DNA from: Bog-473 sp963701955
GTDB lineage: Bacteria > Actinomycetota > Acidimicrobiia > Acidimicrobiales > RAAP-2
Direction: 5' to 3'
Length of the DNA: 64,000 nt
Assembly (NCBI GenBank): GCA_963701955.1
Contig: OY969694.1
Coordinates: 1,488,001-1,552,000, forward strand
The translations under genes and the position numbers were made by a program. The stretch's first letter is position 1. Each line of letters starts with the position of its first letter. The notes below the pieces were generated by a model that was not told the origin of the DNA, searched no databases, and was given only the letters and a program-made list of their open reading frames with translations. Of the stretch, positions 15,761 through 25,863 are shown piece after piece.

Positions 15761-16576
15761 TCACGGGACGAGCTCGTCCAAGGTGACCGAGGTGAGCCGT
15801 CGGCGCTGGAGCTCGTCGGCGATAGGGCCGAGCGCCCCACAGGCCACCCGCCACATCCCCGTCGGGCCGAATGCATCGTTGTCGTGCAGGAGGACCACCG
15901 CTCCTGGGCGCAGCCCCCGAGCAACCCGGGCCGCCACCACCTCGGAGTCGCCGGTCGTCCACTCACGGCCCCACGCCGACCACAACACCGTCCGCCAACC
16001 CCGGGACCGGGCTGCCAGCAAGGTGGCGGTGGTGACCTGGCCGTACGCCGGTCTGTACCAGCCCGGACGCAATCCGAGACCCGCCATCGCCTCATCGGCG
16101 TGCTCCAGGTCACGCCATACCCACCCCGGGCCCCTGGCGAGGTGATGGCGATGCTGGTAGCCGTGCGTGCCGACGGCATGGCCGCGATGGAGGATCTCGG
16201 CGATGATCCCCGGATTGCGCTCGGCCAGTGAGGCGAGAGGGAAGAAGGTGGCCCGCAGGTCGAGCTGGTCGAGCCGATCGAGCACGGCCGCGGTCGCCGT
16301 CGGGTTGGGGCCGTCGTCAAACGTCAGAGCCACCCGTCCCCGGACATGCGGACCGCGCCAGCGGCACAGGTCGGCGGGAAGGGCCTCCAGCCTCGTCCAC
16401 TGGCCGAGCGAAGCAGTCGCGGGCAGGTACTGCGCGGCGAGCACGCCCGCGGCGGCGATGCCGAGCCCCTGGAGCCCTCGGCGCGACGTGAGGGGGCCAG
16501 GCATGGATCCGTTGAGATCGGTCAGGTCCACGTTGGTCGCGTCCCCGTTGAGGCTGCCGATCTCGGTCCCGGGCAT
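15761..16576 (-). CDS. Polysaccharide deacetylase (NodB domain), Tat-like export signal
   Basis: A 271-residue protein. The NodB catalytic motifs are TFDDGP, the metal-binding HGYQHRHH, RPAYGQ and LLHDND. The family removes N- or O-acetyl groups from peptidoglycan, chitin-like or other surface glycans. Near the N-terminus SRRGLQGLGIAAAGVLAA looks like a twin-arginine or signal-anchor segment, so action outside the membrane is expected. ATG 16576 is preceded by a strong GGAGGAA ribosome site about five bases away, which decides the start over the longer frame; ATG 16504 just before the RR motif is another option. The physiological substrate is not evident from neighbours. Confidence 0.85.
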   Translation of the reverse strand: MPGTEIGSLNGDATNVDLTDLNGSMPGPLTSRRGLQGLGIAAAGVLAAQYLPATASLGQWTRLEALPADLCRWRGPHVRGRVALTFDDGPNPTATAAVLDRLDQLDLRATFFPLASLAERNPGIIAEILHRGHAVGTHGYQHRHHLARGPGWVWRDLEHADEAMAGLGLRPGWYRPAYGQVTTATLLAARSRGWRTVLWSAWGREWTTGDSEVVAARVARGLRPGAVVLLHDNDAFGPTGMWRVACGALGPIADELQRRRLTSVTLDELVP

Positions 16577-16818
16577 CCCGCTTCCTCCCCTGCCAGCTCC
16601 ACATTCAACTCCGACGGGGTGGGCGATGCCCATGGCGGCTTCGGGTCCCCATCAGTGGGAGATCCGTGAACCTCCCGCCTCCCTTGCGCAGACCGTCGCT
16701 GAGGAGATCACCAACGGGTGCGCTCGTGGGGTAGGTCGCACCTGGCGACCGTGTTCCATTCGGAGTGTCGACGGTGTCGTGACACATCGGTCTCCGATGT
16801 CTCGACACGGTCAACGGG

Positions 16819-16890
16819 CGCCCCCGGAAGGATTCGAACCTTCGCACACGGTTTAGGAAACCGATGCTCTATCCCCTGAGCTACGGGGGC
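16819..16890 (-). tRNA. tRNA-Arg (anticodon CCT)
   Basis: The minus strand folds into a cloverleaf. The acceptor GCCCCCG pairs with CGGGGGC, the D arm is GCTC/GAGC, the anticodon loop TTCCTAA carries CCT, and the T arm GAAGG/CCTTC encloses TTCGAAT. Length is 72 bases with no CCA encoded. The anticodon stem has a T-T mismatch at its first pair. It reads AGG codons, which are rare in high-GC genomes. Confidence 0.93.
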
Positions 16891-17043
16891 TCTGTGCCCT
16901 GAACTGCGGAAACGTTACATTGAGTGGCGACGGGCATCGGGTCGATGACGCGGCACCTGCGTGGTGGCCTCCTGGGCGCGGGCTTTACCGTACTGCGACT
17001 TCCCATTGCGAAGCATCGGGCATGGCTCGAAGGATTGGTTCTC

Positions 17044-17307
17044 ATGGTGAACGGCATACAGCTGGTTGGCTATGTCGCCAATGGCAGAACCGACCTGGCC
17101 CAGGCCACCCTCCGCGACATGGAGGACTCGCTCAACGGCGGCGATCCCGCCGCACGCGCCCGGTGCCTGGAGGTACTCGACGATGTCGAAGCAGAGCTCG
17201 ACGCATGGCCGAAGCACCACCCCATGGCCCACCAGGTTCTGCGCCGCACCCTCCATGACCTGATGGGTCCGTCGACCCGCCTCGCATGGGCGGAGATCAA
17301 CGCCTGA
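17044..17307 (+). CDS. Small hypothetical protein
   Basis: An 87-residue acidic, helix-rich protein between the tRNA and ahcY. No family is recognised. It has a short hydrophobic start (VNGIQLVGYVANG), then a charged helical part (LRDMEDSLNGG, CLEVLDDVEAELDAW) and a His-containing C-terminus. The ATG at 17044 has a GAAGGA ribosome site nine bases upstream. The same frame is open back to GTG 16924, giving up to 127 residues. The opposite strand is also open here, so coding status is moderate only. Confidence 0.45.
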   Translation: MVNGIQLVGYVANGRTDLAQATLRDMEDSLNGGDPAARARCLEVLDDVEAELDAWPKHHPMAHQVLRRTLHDLMGPSTRLAWAEINA

Positions 17308-17537
17308 CGCCTTCCTGCCGCCCGCAGCACACCCGATGCGTCTCGGGCGGGCCGAATGACTCAAGAGTTCTCGCGGGCCCGGCTGTCCGGTGGGGTTTCG
17401 CTGGCGCCCTATTGTGGTGCCGGGTACGAGGCCTCCGACAGAGGTCGGAGCACGTGCGTTGCGCTTCAGCCGTCCGGCCCGCCGTAGTGGTGCGCGTGCG
17501 CACCTCAATCCGACTCGAAGGACGAAGGAGAAGTGTC

Positions 17538-18980
<1,443 letters not shown>

Positions 18981-18987
18981 TCCAGGC

Positions 18988-19668
18988 TCAGCTCAGCGAC
19001 GCGGTGGCGATCACCGCCCCCTCGGCGGACACCAACTCGGCGGACCGCACCCGTGCGGGGTCGACCTGGAGCCGGGCGATCCACGCCCCGTAACCGGCCT
19101 CGGCGACGAAGGTGCCGACGTGGTGCACGACACCGTCGTCGGTCACCACGACGCACTGGACGGTGCCGTGCACGGAGGAGTCGGCCAGCGTCATCGACAT
19201 CCATCGCTTCGCCCCGTCGATGGTCACATGACCGATGGTCCTGCCGCCCCCAGTCAGTGCCGCCGAGGTGATCCCCCCGCGCGCGATCGAGCTCGCCATC
19301 GGAGGGTGCGATGACGAAGTCAGCGCCACTCCCGCGCCCAGGGCCCCGAGAACCACGGCCGCGGCGATCGCCGCGGCCGCCACCCGTCGGGAGTGCCCGA
19401 AGCGGCGGTGCGGCGAAGCCGTGCCGGCCAAGCCCATCTGTTCGAAGAGACGCACCTCGAATCCCATCGGGGGTTCCACCTCCGGCGCGGCCAACACGAC
19501 GGAGTCCGCCACCCGGGACAGCACCTCGAGGTCGCCGCGGCAATGTGGACACGACTCCGCGTGCACGAGCACCCTGGCGCGCTCACGGCCGGTGAGGACG
19601 CCCAGGGCGAGCTCGGCCAACTCGTCGGCGCCCTCGTTGCACGGACGCTGCCGCTCGTCGTCGCTCAC
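18988..19668 (-). CDS. Membrane anti-sigma factor (RskA-like, zinc-finger type)
   Basis: A 226-residue protein. The cytoplasmic N-terminal domain has an HAESCPHC zinc-binding motif (HxxxCxxC) like ZAS-type anti-sigma factors. A single membrane helix follows (about 93-115, AAAAIAAAVVLGALGAGVAL), then a RskA-type beta-rich external domain. It should hold the ECF sigma factor encoded just upstream inactive until a signal at the envelope leads to its release. The start overlaps the sigma factor stop by 4 bases, so the two are translationally coupled. Confidence 0.85.
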   Translation of the reverse strand: MSDDERQRPCNEGADELAELALGVLTGRERARVLVHAESCPHCRGDLEVLSRVADSVVLAAPEVEPPMGFEVRLFEQMGLAGTASPHRRFGHSRRVAAAAIAAAVVLGALGAGVALTSSSHPPMASSIARGGITSAALTGGGRTIGHVTIDGAKRWMSMTLADSSVHGTVQCVVVTDDGVVHHVGTFVAEAGYGAWIARLQVDPARVRSAELVSAEGAVIATASLS

Positions 19669-20246
19669 CGATCTGCCTCCATCGGTTCGACCGCGGACCG
19701 CAACCGCATGAGAGCTGTCCGGATCCTCGTCTTGGCGGTCCCCAGGGGAATCCCCTCGGAGTCGCTGATCTCCTGGGCCGTTCGCCCGTAGACCGCCGCC
19801 AGCACGACGGCGCGCCGTTGCTCGGCGGGGAGCACACGGAGCGCGTCCCGCACGATCCGTCGGGCATCGACATTCCTCGCCACGTCTTCGGGGTCGCGCC
19901 CGCTACCCACGCCCGCTGCAGCGGCGAAGTCGTCGGGGTCCGTCGGTACGGCACGCCGCAAGCGCAGGGCGTCAATGGCCAGGTTGCGCGTGATGGTGAG
20001 GACCCAGGAGGCCACCGATCCCCGCCTCGGGTCGAAGACCGGGGCATGGCGCCAGACGCGGAGCATGGCTTCCTGCGCCACGTCCTCTGCCACCCCGGTG
20101 TCGCCGACCATGGAATAGGCCAAGCCGAAGACCCGACGTTGGTATCTACGGACGAATGTGACGGCAGCCGAGTTCTCCCCCAGCGCCAGCGCCGCCATGA
20201 GAGCCTCGTCGGACAGCCCGCCTACGGACACACGCGATTCTCCCAC
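19665..20246 (-). CDS. ECF-type RNA polymerase sigma factor (SigK-like)
   Basis: A 193-residue sigma-70 family protein with only regions 2 and 4. Region 2 includes FVRRYQRRVFGLAYSMVGD and VAQEAMLRVWRHAPVFD. Region 4 includes LRVLPAEQRRAVVLAAVYGRTAQEISDSEGIPLGTAKTRIR, the helix-turn-helix that reads the -35 element. The start is GTG 20246. It is cotranscribed with its anti-sigma factor. The similarity and the partner type suggest the SigK/RskA group of envelope-stress regulators. Its target genes cannot be told from this window; a promoter for the pair should lie in 20247-20319. Confidence 0.9.
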   Translation of the reverse strand: MGESRVSVGGLSDEALMAALALGENSAAVTFVRRYQRRVFGLAYSMVGDTGVAEDVAQEAMLRVWRHAPVFDPRRGSVASWVLTITRNLAIDALRLRRAVPTDPDDFAAAAGVGSGRDPEDVARNVDARRIVRDALRVLPAEQRRAVVLAAVYGRTAQEISDSEGIPLGTAKTRIRTALMRLRSAVEPMEADR

Positions 20247-20319
20247 GAGAGGGGATACGGGCGAACCCCCCGGAGGGATGTCCGCGGACGCCGGCCGCTC
20301 GGTCGGGCAGTCCCCGGTG

Positions 20320-21138
20320 TCAGCGCAGTCCGGCGAACAGATCGTCCTCGGGAACCGGCGCGCCGGTGGTGTCGACGGCGCGCACGAAGCTCTCCACCCC
20401 CATCAGGGTGGAGAAGAGCTCCTCGCCCATCTGCAGGAAGAATATGTTCTCGCTCTGGCTGGCGTGGGCCGCCAGCGACGCGTACTTGCGCCCCGCCACC
20501 GCCCGGACGTCGATCGTCGTGGTCACGAGCTCGTCGGGCGTCCCGAAATCGGGGTTCTCGGCCACCTCACCGGGACCTTCGATTCCGGCCTGCTCGAGGA
20601 CTTCACGCAAGCCGCGGAGGCTCGAGCGCGGCACGGCCGTGTAGTACAGCTTGGCCGGGATCCCGCACTCGCCCAGGGCGGCGTGGGTGATCCGATTCGC
20701 CTGGATGTGGTCGGGGTGACCGTAGAAGCCGTTCTCGTCGTAGGTGACCACGACCTGTGGCTGGTACGTGCGCATCAGGTCGGCCAGGCGCCCCGCCGGT
20801 TCCTCGACAGGGGTGCGCCAGAAGGATCTCGGCGCATCGTTCTGCGGCCAGCCCTGCATGCCCGAGTCGTGGTAGCCCAACAGCTCGAGGTGGTCGACGC
20901 CTAGGACCTTGCAACTGGCCTCGAGCTCGCCACGGCGGAGGGGGGCGACCACGGATTCGTCGTGTCCCGGGTCACCGGGCTTGAGACTCCCGGGCGCGTC
21001 GCCGAGCTCTCCGTTGGTGCAGGTGACCAGCACGGTGCGCACGCCCTCTCCGGAGTATCGGGCCAGGATCCCGCCCGTGCCGATCGCCTCGTCGTCGGGA
21101 TGGGCGTGGACCGCCATCAGGGTGAGTCGCGTGGACAT
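20320..21138 (-). CDS. PIG-L family N-acetylglucosaminyl deacetylase
   Basis: A 272-residue zinc hydrolase of the LmbE/PIG-L family. The metal motif AHPDDEAIGTGG is near the N-terminus, with TNGELGD and the second-half NGFYGHPDHIQANR supplying the other metal and catalytic residues. Relatives in actinobacteria are MshB and Mca of mycothiol metabolism. The length and the TCTNGELGD segment are compatible, but not specific enough to name either. ATG 21138 starts the conserved part; the upstream open frame is shadow. No other mycothiol gene is adjacent. Confidence 0.8.
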   Translation of the reverse strand: MSTRLTLMAVHAHPDDEAIGTGGILARYSGEGVRTVLVTCTNGELGDAPGSLKPGDPGHDESVVAPLRRGELEASCKVLGVDHLELLGYHDSGMQGWPQNDAPRSFWRTPVEEPAGRLADLMRTYQPQVVVTYDENGFYGHPDHIQANRITHAALGECGIPAKLYYTAVPRSSLRGLREVLEQAGIEGPGEVAENPDFGTPDELVTTTIDVRAVAGRKYASLAAHASQSENIFFLQMGEELFSTLMGVESFVRAVDTTGAPVPEDDLFAGLR

Positions 21139-21181
21139 GCGATGCAGCGTAGGGGGCGGCGATCCGGTACCGAACCCTCGG

Positions 21182-22225
21182 TCAGGTCGTGTCGCCGCGC
21201 CGGTCGCCGTCGGGGGCGTCGGCCAACGCGGCCAGGGTCCGCTCGATCCCGTCGTCGTCGACGTCGTGGTGGGTGACCAGACGAACCCTCCCGGGCGCGA
21301 TGGCGTGGGCAAGCACACCATTGTCCTCAAGGTGCGCCAGAAGGGCACCCGGGGCCCGATGATCGAACACCACGATGTTCGTGCGCACCGAGGCGGGATC
21401 GAGACCGCACGAGGGCCAACGCAGCGCCACCGCTTCGGCCAACCGGGCGGCACGGGCGTGATCGTCGGCGAGGCGCTCGACCATGTGCCCCAACGCGACG
21501 AGTCCGGGTGCCGCCAGCACTCCCGCCTGGCGCATGCCCCCGCCGAGCCGCTTGCGGGCCTCCCGGGCCTCGGCGATCACCTCGGGCTCCCCGGCGAGGA
21601 CCGAACCCACGGGGGCGCACAGGCCCTTGGAGAGACAGCACGTGACGGTGGTGGCGACGGAGGCCAGGTCGGCTGCGGGCGTCCCGGTGGCCACCTCGGC
21701 GTTGAACAACCGGGCCCCGTCGAGGTGCACGGGAACGCCCTTCGCCGCGGCACCCAGTGCCTGCAGAGCGTCTGGGGACCACACCGCTCCCGACGCGGCC
21801 ATGTGCGTGTTCTCGATACAGACGAGCGACGCGGCGGGGAGGTGGTAGGCGGCGCCCGCCAGGGCCCGGCGCACGTCGTCGTGGCGCACGGTCCCGTCGG
21901 CGTCGTCGACCTCGACGAACTGCACGCCGCAGTTGAGGGCCGCCGCTCCACGCTCGTAGGCCACGACGTGTTGGCGGCGTCCGGCGACGACGGCGGTGCC
22001 CGGCCGGGACAGCACACGGAGGGCGATCTGGTTCGCCATCGTGCCCGACGGAACGAACAGTGCAGACGCCTTCCCCACTCGTTCGGCGAAGGCTTCCTCG
22101 AGCGCCCGCACCGTCGGGTCCTCGCGGTAATCGTCGTCGCCGACGGTCGCCTCGGCCATGGCGCGTCGCATGGCCGGCGTCGGTTGAGTGACCGTGTCGC
22201 TCCGCAGGTCGACCACCCCGGCCAC
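21182..22225 (-). CDS. ltaE: Low-specificity L-threonine aldolase
   Basis: A 347-residue PLP fold-type I enzyme that splits L-threonine or allo-threonine into glycine and acetaldehyde. The family start DLRSDTVTQPTPAMRRAM is present, and YREDPTVRALEE, FVPSGTMANQIAL, the HLDGARLFNA aspartate that contacts the PLP ring, and the PLP lysine in CCLSKGLCAPVGS. It is transcribed divergently from the thioesterase gene, with about 36 bases between them. A role in glycine supply is the default reading. Confidence 0.9.
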   Translation of the reverse strand: MAGVVDLRSDTVTQPTPAMRRAMAEATVGDDDYREDPTVRALEEAFAERVGKASALFVPSGTMANQIALRVLSRPGTAVVAGRRQHVVAYERGAAALNCGVQFVEVDDADGTVRHDDVRRALAGAAYHLPAASLVCIENTHMAASGAVWSPDALQALGAAAKGVPVHLDGARLFNAEVATGTPAADLASVATTVTCCLSKGLCAPVGSVLAGEPEVIAEAREARKRLGGGMRQAGVLAAPGLVALGHMVERLADDHARAARLAEAVALRWPSCGLDPASVRTNIVVFDHRAPGALLAHLEDNGVLAHAIAPGRVRLVTHHDVDDDGIERTLAALADAPDGDRRGDTT

Positions 22226-22261
22226 GATCTCAGGCTACCCGTACCCCGTTAACATCCCGCC

Positions 22262-22735
22262 GTGCCGACACCGCCGACACCCGATTCCGTCGAACCGGCC
22301 GGGGCACGTCCGCGCACGGTGCACGACGTGTTCGGCATCGAGACGCTCGAGGCCGGCCCCGAGCGCGTCGTCATGCGGCTTCCGGTCGACTGGCGGGTCC
22401 ACCAGCCCCACGGGCTCCTCCACGGTGGCGTGTCCGCGCTGCTCGCCGAGTCGGCGGCCAGTTACGGGGCTTTGCTGGCCGCCGGACCTGGACGCAACGT
22501 CGTCGGGATCGAGCTCAACGCCAGCCACCTGCGCGCCGTGCGCGACGGGCACCTGACGGCCCAGGCCACACCCGTGCGGGTGGGGCGGACCATCCAGGTC
22601 TGGCACATCGCGCTGACCGACGACGAAGGCCACGCCGTCTGCGACGCCCGCTGCACGGTCGCCGTGCTCGACGCCGTGCCGCAGGGGCAAGGAGCGCCCG
22701 AACCCACGCCGGTCGACCGGCCGACACAGAAATAG
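22262..22735 (+). CDS. PaaI-type hotdog thioesterase
   Basis: A 157-residue hotdog-fold acyl-CoA thioesterase. The core motif HQPHGLLHGGVSALLAES carries the catalytic-site Gly/Asn-or-Glu helix of the PaaI/YbgC group, followed by GIELNASHLRAVRDGHL and ARCTVAVL strands. GTG 22262 is the chosen start. It is followed after 34 bases by the LLM oxidoreductase and may be part of the same transcription unit. Substrates of such enzymes range from aryl- to long-chain acyl-CoA and cannot be fixed here. Confidence 0.82.
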   Translation: MPTPPTPDSVEPAGARPRTVHDVFGIETLEAGPERVVMRLPVDWRVHQPHGLLHGGVSALLAESAASYGALLAAGPGRNVVGIELNASHLRAVRDGHLTAQATPVRVGRTIQVWHIALTDDEGHAVCDARCTVAVLDAVPQGQGAPEPTPVDRPTQK

Positions 22736-22769
22736 GCAGACGGTCCCCCCACTGGCGTAATATGTCGGT

Positions 22770-23747
22770 GTGACCCCGGTAGGATGCGGTTCGCACGAGC
22801 CCACACTCGGGATGGTCCTCCCCACCACCACGCTGGGAGAACACTCAATCGACCGGGGTAATACCAATGGTAGTACCGGGACGGCCGAGGAGATCGCCGA
22901 CCTGTGTCGCAATGCCGAGGGGACCGGCGCCGACTCCCTTTGGGCGATCGATCATCTCTTCTGGCCCCACCCGATCGCTGAGCCGTTGACGACCCTGGCC
23001 GTGGCGGCGACCGCGACGAACCGGGCCATGTTGGGCACCTGCGTGCTCCAGCTGCCTCTGCGCCAACCGGCCGCGGTGGCCAAGCAGGCCACCGCCCTCC
23101 AGCGACTCTCCGGTGGCCGGTTCGTCCTCGGCCTGGGCGTCGGCAGCCACCCCGACGAGTACCGACGGGCCGGAGCCGAGTTCGGGCATCGGGGCCGGAC
23201 GATGGACGACTCGGTCGCCGTCCTCCACGAGGCGTGGTCGGAGCCCGATGCTGCCCCGGCCCCACCCGGTTACGTCCAAGAACCCCGGTCGAGTCGGATT
23301 CCACTCTGGTTCGGGGGAGGCAGCCCCGCGGCGATCCGGCGGACCGCACGCGTCGGCGACGGGTGGGTCCCCCTGTTCGTGACGGCCGATCAGTACGCCA
23401 CATCGTTGTCCGTCCTGCGGGCGGAGACGGCCGCGCTCGGGCGCGACCCCGGCGCCGTCGAGGCCGCGGTGGTGGTCTTCGCCTGCATCGGCGATGACGC
23501 GGAGGCCCCCGAGATGGGTGCGCTGTGGCTGTCCGAGCTCTACCGCCTCCCCACCAAGGCATTCCGCCGCCACCTGGTGGCCGGGACGCCCGAGACCTGT
23601 TCGGCCGGGCTGCACGAGTACGCGGAGGCGGGGGCGCGTCACATCGTGGTCATGATGACCGGCTCGCGGGCAGTGGACCATTTCAGGTTGCTCCGTCAGG
23701 CGTTCGCCTCACACGAGCAACCTGTGCTGACAGGAGCCCGAACATGA
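22770..23747 (+). CDS. LLM-class (F420-dependent type) oxidoreductase
   Basis: A 325-residue luciferase-like TIM-barrel protein. It shows the typical LWAIDHLFWPHP near residue 60, LGTCVLQLPLRQPAAVAKQ, LSGGRFVLGLGVGSHPDEYRR and PLWFGGGSPAAIRRTAR. This pattern is that of the F420-dependent subfamily in actinobacteria, which performs hydride transfer on diverse substrates. The cofactor is inferred. The stop overlaps the thiolase start (ATGA). GTG 22770 is used; ATG 22812 (MVLPTTTLGEH) is a reasonable alternative. A partner role in lipid or secondary metabolism is suggested by the thiolase and KAS III that follow. Confidence 0.85.
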   Translation: MTPVGCGSHEPTLGMVLPTTTLGEHSIDRGNTNGSTGTAEEIADLCRNAEGTGADSLWAIDHLFWPHPIAEPLTTLAVAATATNRAMLGTCVLQLPLRQPAAVAKQATALQRLSGGRFVLGLGVGSHPDEYRRAGAEFGHRGRTMDDSVAVLHEAWSEPDAAPAPPGYVQEPRSSRIPLWFGGGSPAAIRRTARVGDGWVPLFVTADQYATSLSVLRAETAALGRDPGAVEAAVVVFACIGDDAEAPEMGALWLSELYRLPTKAFRRHLVAGTPETCSAGLHEYAEAGARHIVVMMTGSRAVDHFRLLRQAFASHEQPVLTGART

Positions 23748-24940
23748 GCTCGACAGACGTGACCATCCTGGGCACAGGCATGACCGACATGAGCCGGAGG
23801 GACCTCGCCCTCGACACCATGGCCTACGAGGTGGCGCTCGAGGCGCTCGGTGACGCCGGCGTGTCGCCCCACGAGCTGGGACTGGTGGTCGTGGGTAACG
23901 CCATGGCCGGGCGCCTGAGCGATCAGGGCTGCATGCGCGGGCAGAGCTGGCTGCGCAAGGTCGGCTTCACCGAGGCGGCCATCGTCAACGTCGACAACTC
24001 GTGTGCGGGTGGGAGTTCGGCCCTGCACCTGGCGACCATGGCCGCCACCGCGGGGGACCGCCCGGTACTGGCTCTCGGCGTCGAGAAGATGTGGACCGGT
24101 GACCGCGCCGAGACCATCGCCGGCATCGAGGACGGCCTGCCCGTGGAATACCGCAAGGATCTCCACGCACGCGGACACGATCCCGACAACCCGGCGGGCA
24201 GCATCCTCATGGGCCTCAACAACGCCTGGGCACGACGGCTCGTGTCGGAGTCGGGCACGACGCTGCGCCAGATCGCCGCCGCCGCGGCGAAGGCCTTCGA
24301 CCATGCGTTCCGAAATCCCCGTGCGCAGTTCCAACGGCGGGTGACCATCGACGAGGTCCTGGCCTCCCCGAAGGTGGCCGGCGTCCTCAGGCGCCTCATG
24401 TGCAGCTCCTTCACCGATGGAGCTGCCGCCGTGCTCCTCGGCGGGCCCTCCGTGGATGCGCCGGCCACGGCCCCGCGCATCGTCGGGTCCGTGGCCCGAT
24501 CGGGCAACGGCGTGCTCGACTACCACGATCGGTTGACGCAGGTGGCACAGAGCGCCTGGGAAACGTTCGGGTTCGGGCCCGAGGAGGTCGACATCGTCGA
24601 GTTGCACGACGCCACCTCGGCGGAGGAGCTCTACGCGCTCGAGTCCCTCGGCTTCTTCTCACCGGGTGAGGCCGGGCCGGCGACCGAGGCCGGCACGACC
24701 CGAGTCGACACCCCGGGTCTGGTCGTGAACCCGAGCGGAGGCCTGGTCGGACGGGGACACCCGCTCGGTGCCACGGGATTGGCCCAGGTCGTCGAGCTCG
24801 CCACGCAATTCCGGGGACGTGCCGGGAATCGCCAGGTGGACGCCGCGCGCACCGGGGTTGCGATCAATACGGGCGGCATCATCTACGGGGACGCCGGCAT
24901 TGTCTGCATCCACGCGGTCCGCACCGGATCCCCGGCATGA
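23744..24940 (+). CDS. Thiolase-like (SCP-x/lipid-transfer type) acyltransferase
   Basis: A 398-residue thiolase-fold protein. Cys87 in NVDNSCAGGSSALH is the expected acyl-binding cysteine. ELHDATSAEE and GGLVGRGHPLGATG provide the histidines of the active site. The sequence belongs to the SCP-x-like thiolase branch, which often works with a small DUF35 OB-fold partner; no such partner is encoded nearby. The ATG overlaps the upstream oxidoreductase stop and the stop overlaps the KAS III start, so the genes are coupled. Either thiolytic chain shortening or condensation is possible. Confidence 0.85.
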   Translation: MSSTDVTILGTGMTDMSRRDLALDTMAYEVALEALGDAGVSPHELGLVVVGNAMAGRLSDQGCMRGQSWLRKVGFTEAAIVNVDNSCAGGSSALHLATMAATAGDRPVLALGVEKMWTGDRAETIAGIEDGLPVEYRKDLHARGHDPDNPAGSILMGLNNAWARRLVSESGTTLRQIAAAAAKAFDHAFRNPRAQFQRRVTIDEVLASPKVAGVLRRLMCSSFTDGAAAVLLGGPSVDAPATAPRIVGSVARSGNGVLDYHDRLTQVAQSAWETFGFGPEEVDIVELHDATSAEELYALESLGFFSPGEAGPATEAGTTRVDTPGLVVNPSGGLVGRGHPLGATGLAQVVELATQFRGRAGNRQVDAARTGVAINTGGIIYGDAGIVCIHAVRTGSPA

Positions 24941-25863
24941 AGGGGATCCGGGTCACCGGCTGGGGCATGGCAGTTCCCGCCAAGGTGGTCACGAACGAAG
25001 ACCTTGCCGTCACCCTCGACACCAGCGACGAGTGGATCGTCGAGCGCACAGGGATCCGCGAGCGTCACGTCGGTGGCACCACCTCGGGACTGGCCACCGA
25101 GGCGGCGCTCCGCGCGCTCGACCGCGCCGGACGGAGTCCCGAAGAGATCGAGAATCTGGTGCTGGCCACCACGACACCCGACGACATCGTCCCGGGCACC
25201 GCGCCGACGGTGCAGCACGCCATCGGCAGCCGCGGTGGCGCCTTCGACATCAACGCTGCGTGCTCGGGGTTCGTCTACGGCCTGGTCACGGCGGCGGGGC
25301 TGATCGCCGTCGGGTCCGGTCCGATCCTCCTGATCGGATCCGAGACCCTCACCCGGATCACCGACATGGACGATCGCAAGATCGCCGTCATCGTGGCCGA
25401 CGGCGCCGGAGCCGTCGTGGTGGAGCCGGTCGAAGGTCCGGGGAGCCTGCTCAGCTGGAACATGAACTCGGACGGGTCCCTCAAGCACCTGCTCACCTGT
25501 CCTCACGGCGGCACCTTGTTCATGGACGGCAAGGAGGTCTTCCGCCGCGCCGTACGGGTTGTGGTGGAGTCGGCGGAACGGGCCCTGGCCGACGCGGGAC
25601 TCGGACCGGAGGACGTCACGCTCCTGGTGCCGCACCAGGCCAACCTGCGCATCATCGTGGCCGCCTGCCAACGTCTCGGCATACCCCTGGACCGCACTGC
25701 GGTCGTCATCGACCGCTACGGGAACACCTCGTCCGCGTCGATCCCGATCGCGCTGTGCGACGCCATCGACGCGGGGCGCGTGCACCACGGTGACCACCTC
25801 CTCCTCAGCGGATTCGGCGGGGGAATGACCTGGGCCAGCGCAGTCCTGCGATGGGACGCGTGA
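24937..25863 (+). CDS. Beta-ketoacyl-ACP synthase III-like enzyme (FabH family)
   Basis: A 308-residue KAS III homologue with the full Cys-His-Asn triad: Cys109 in NAACSGFVYGL, His233 in LLVPHQANLR and Asn263 in RYGNTSSAS. TSDEWIVERTGIRERH near the start is the FabH substrate-entry region. The family condenses an acyl-CoA starter with malonyl-ACP. No ACP, FabD or other fatty acid synthase genes lie next to it, so this is probably not the housekeeping fabH but a specialised condensing enzyme. It overlaps the thiolase gene by 4 bases and the next gene by 13. Confidence 0.87.
   Translation: MKGIRVTGWGMAVPAKVVTNEDLAVTLDTSDEWIVERTGIRERHVGGTTSGLATEAALRALDRAGRSPEEIENLVLATTTPDDIVPGTAPTVQHAIGSRGGAFDINAACSGFVYGLVTAAGLIAVGSGPILLIGSETLTRITDMDDRKIAVIVADGAGAVVVEPVEGPGSLLSWNMNSDGSLKHLLTCPHGGTLFMDGKEVFRRAVRVVVESAERALADAGLGPEDVTLLVPHQANLRIIVAACQRLGIPLDRTAVVIDRYGNTSSASIPIALCDAIDAGRVHHGDHLLLSGFGGGMTWASAVLRWDA

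Noticed and set aside
17308..17537. Possible SAH riboswitch upstream of ahcY
   Set aside because: The leader has GC-rich inverted segments, but I could not match the conserved core of the SAH riboswitch; a covariance model search would be needed.
20320..21138. Naming the PIG-L protein MshB or Mca
   Set aside because: The AHPDDE motif is shared by the whole family; no mycothiol gene is adjacent and the length and flanks do not decide.
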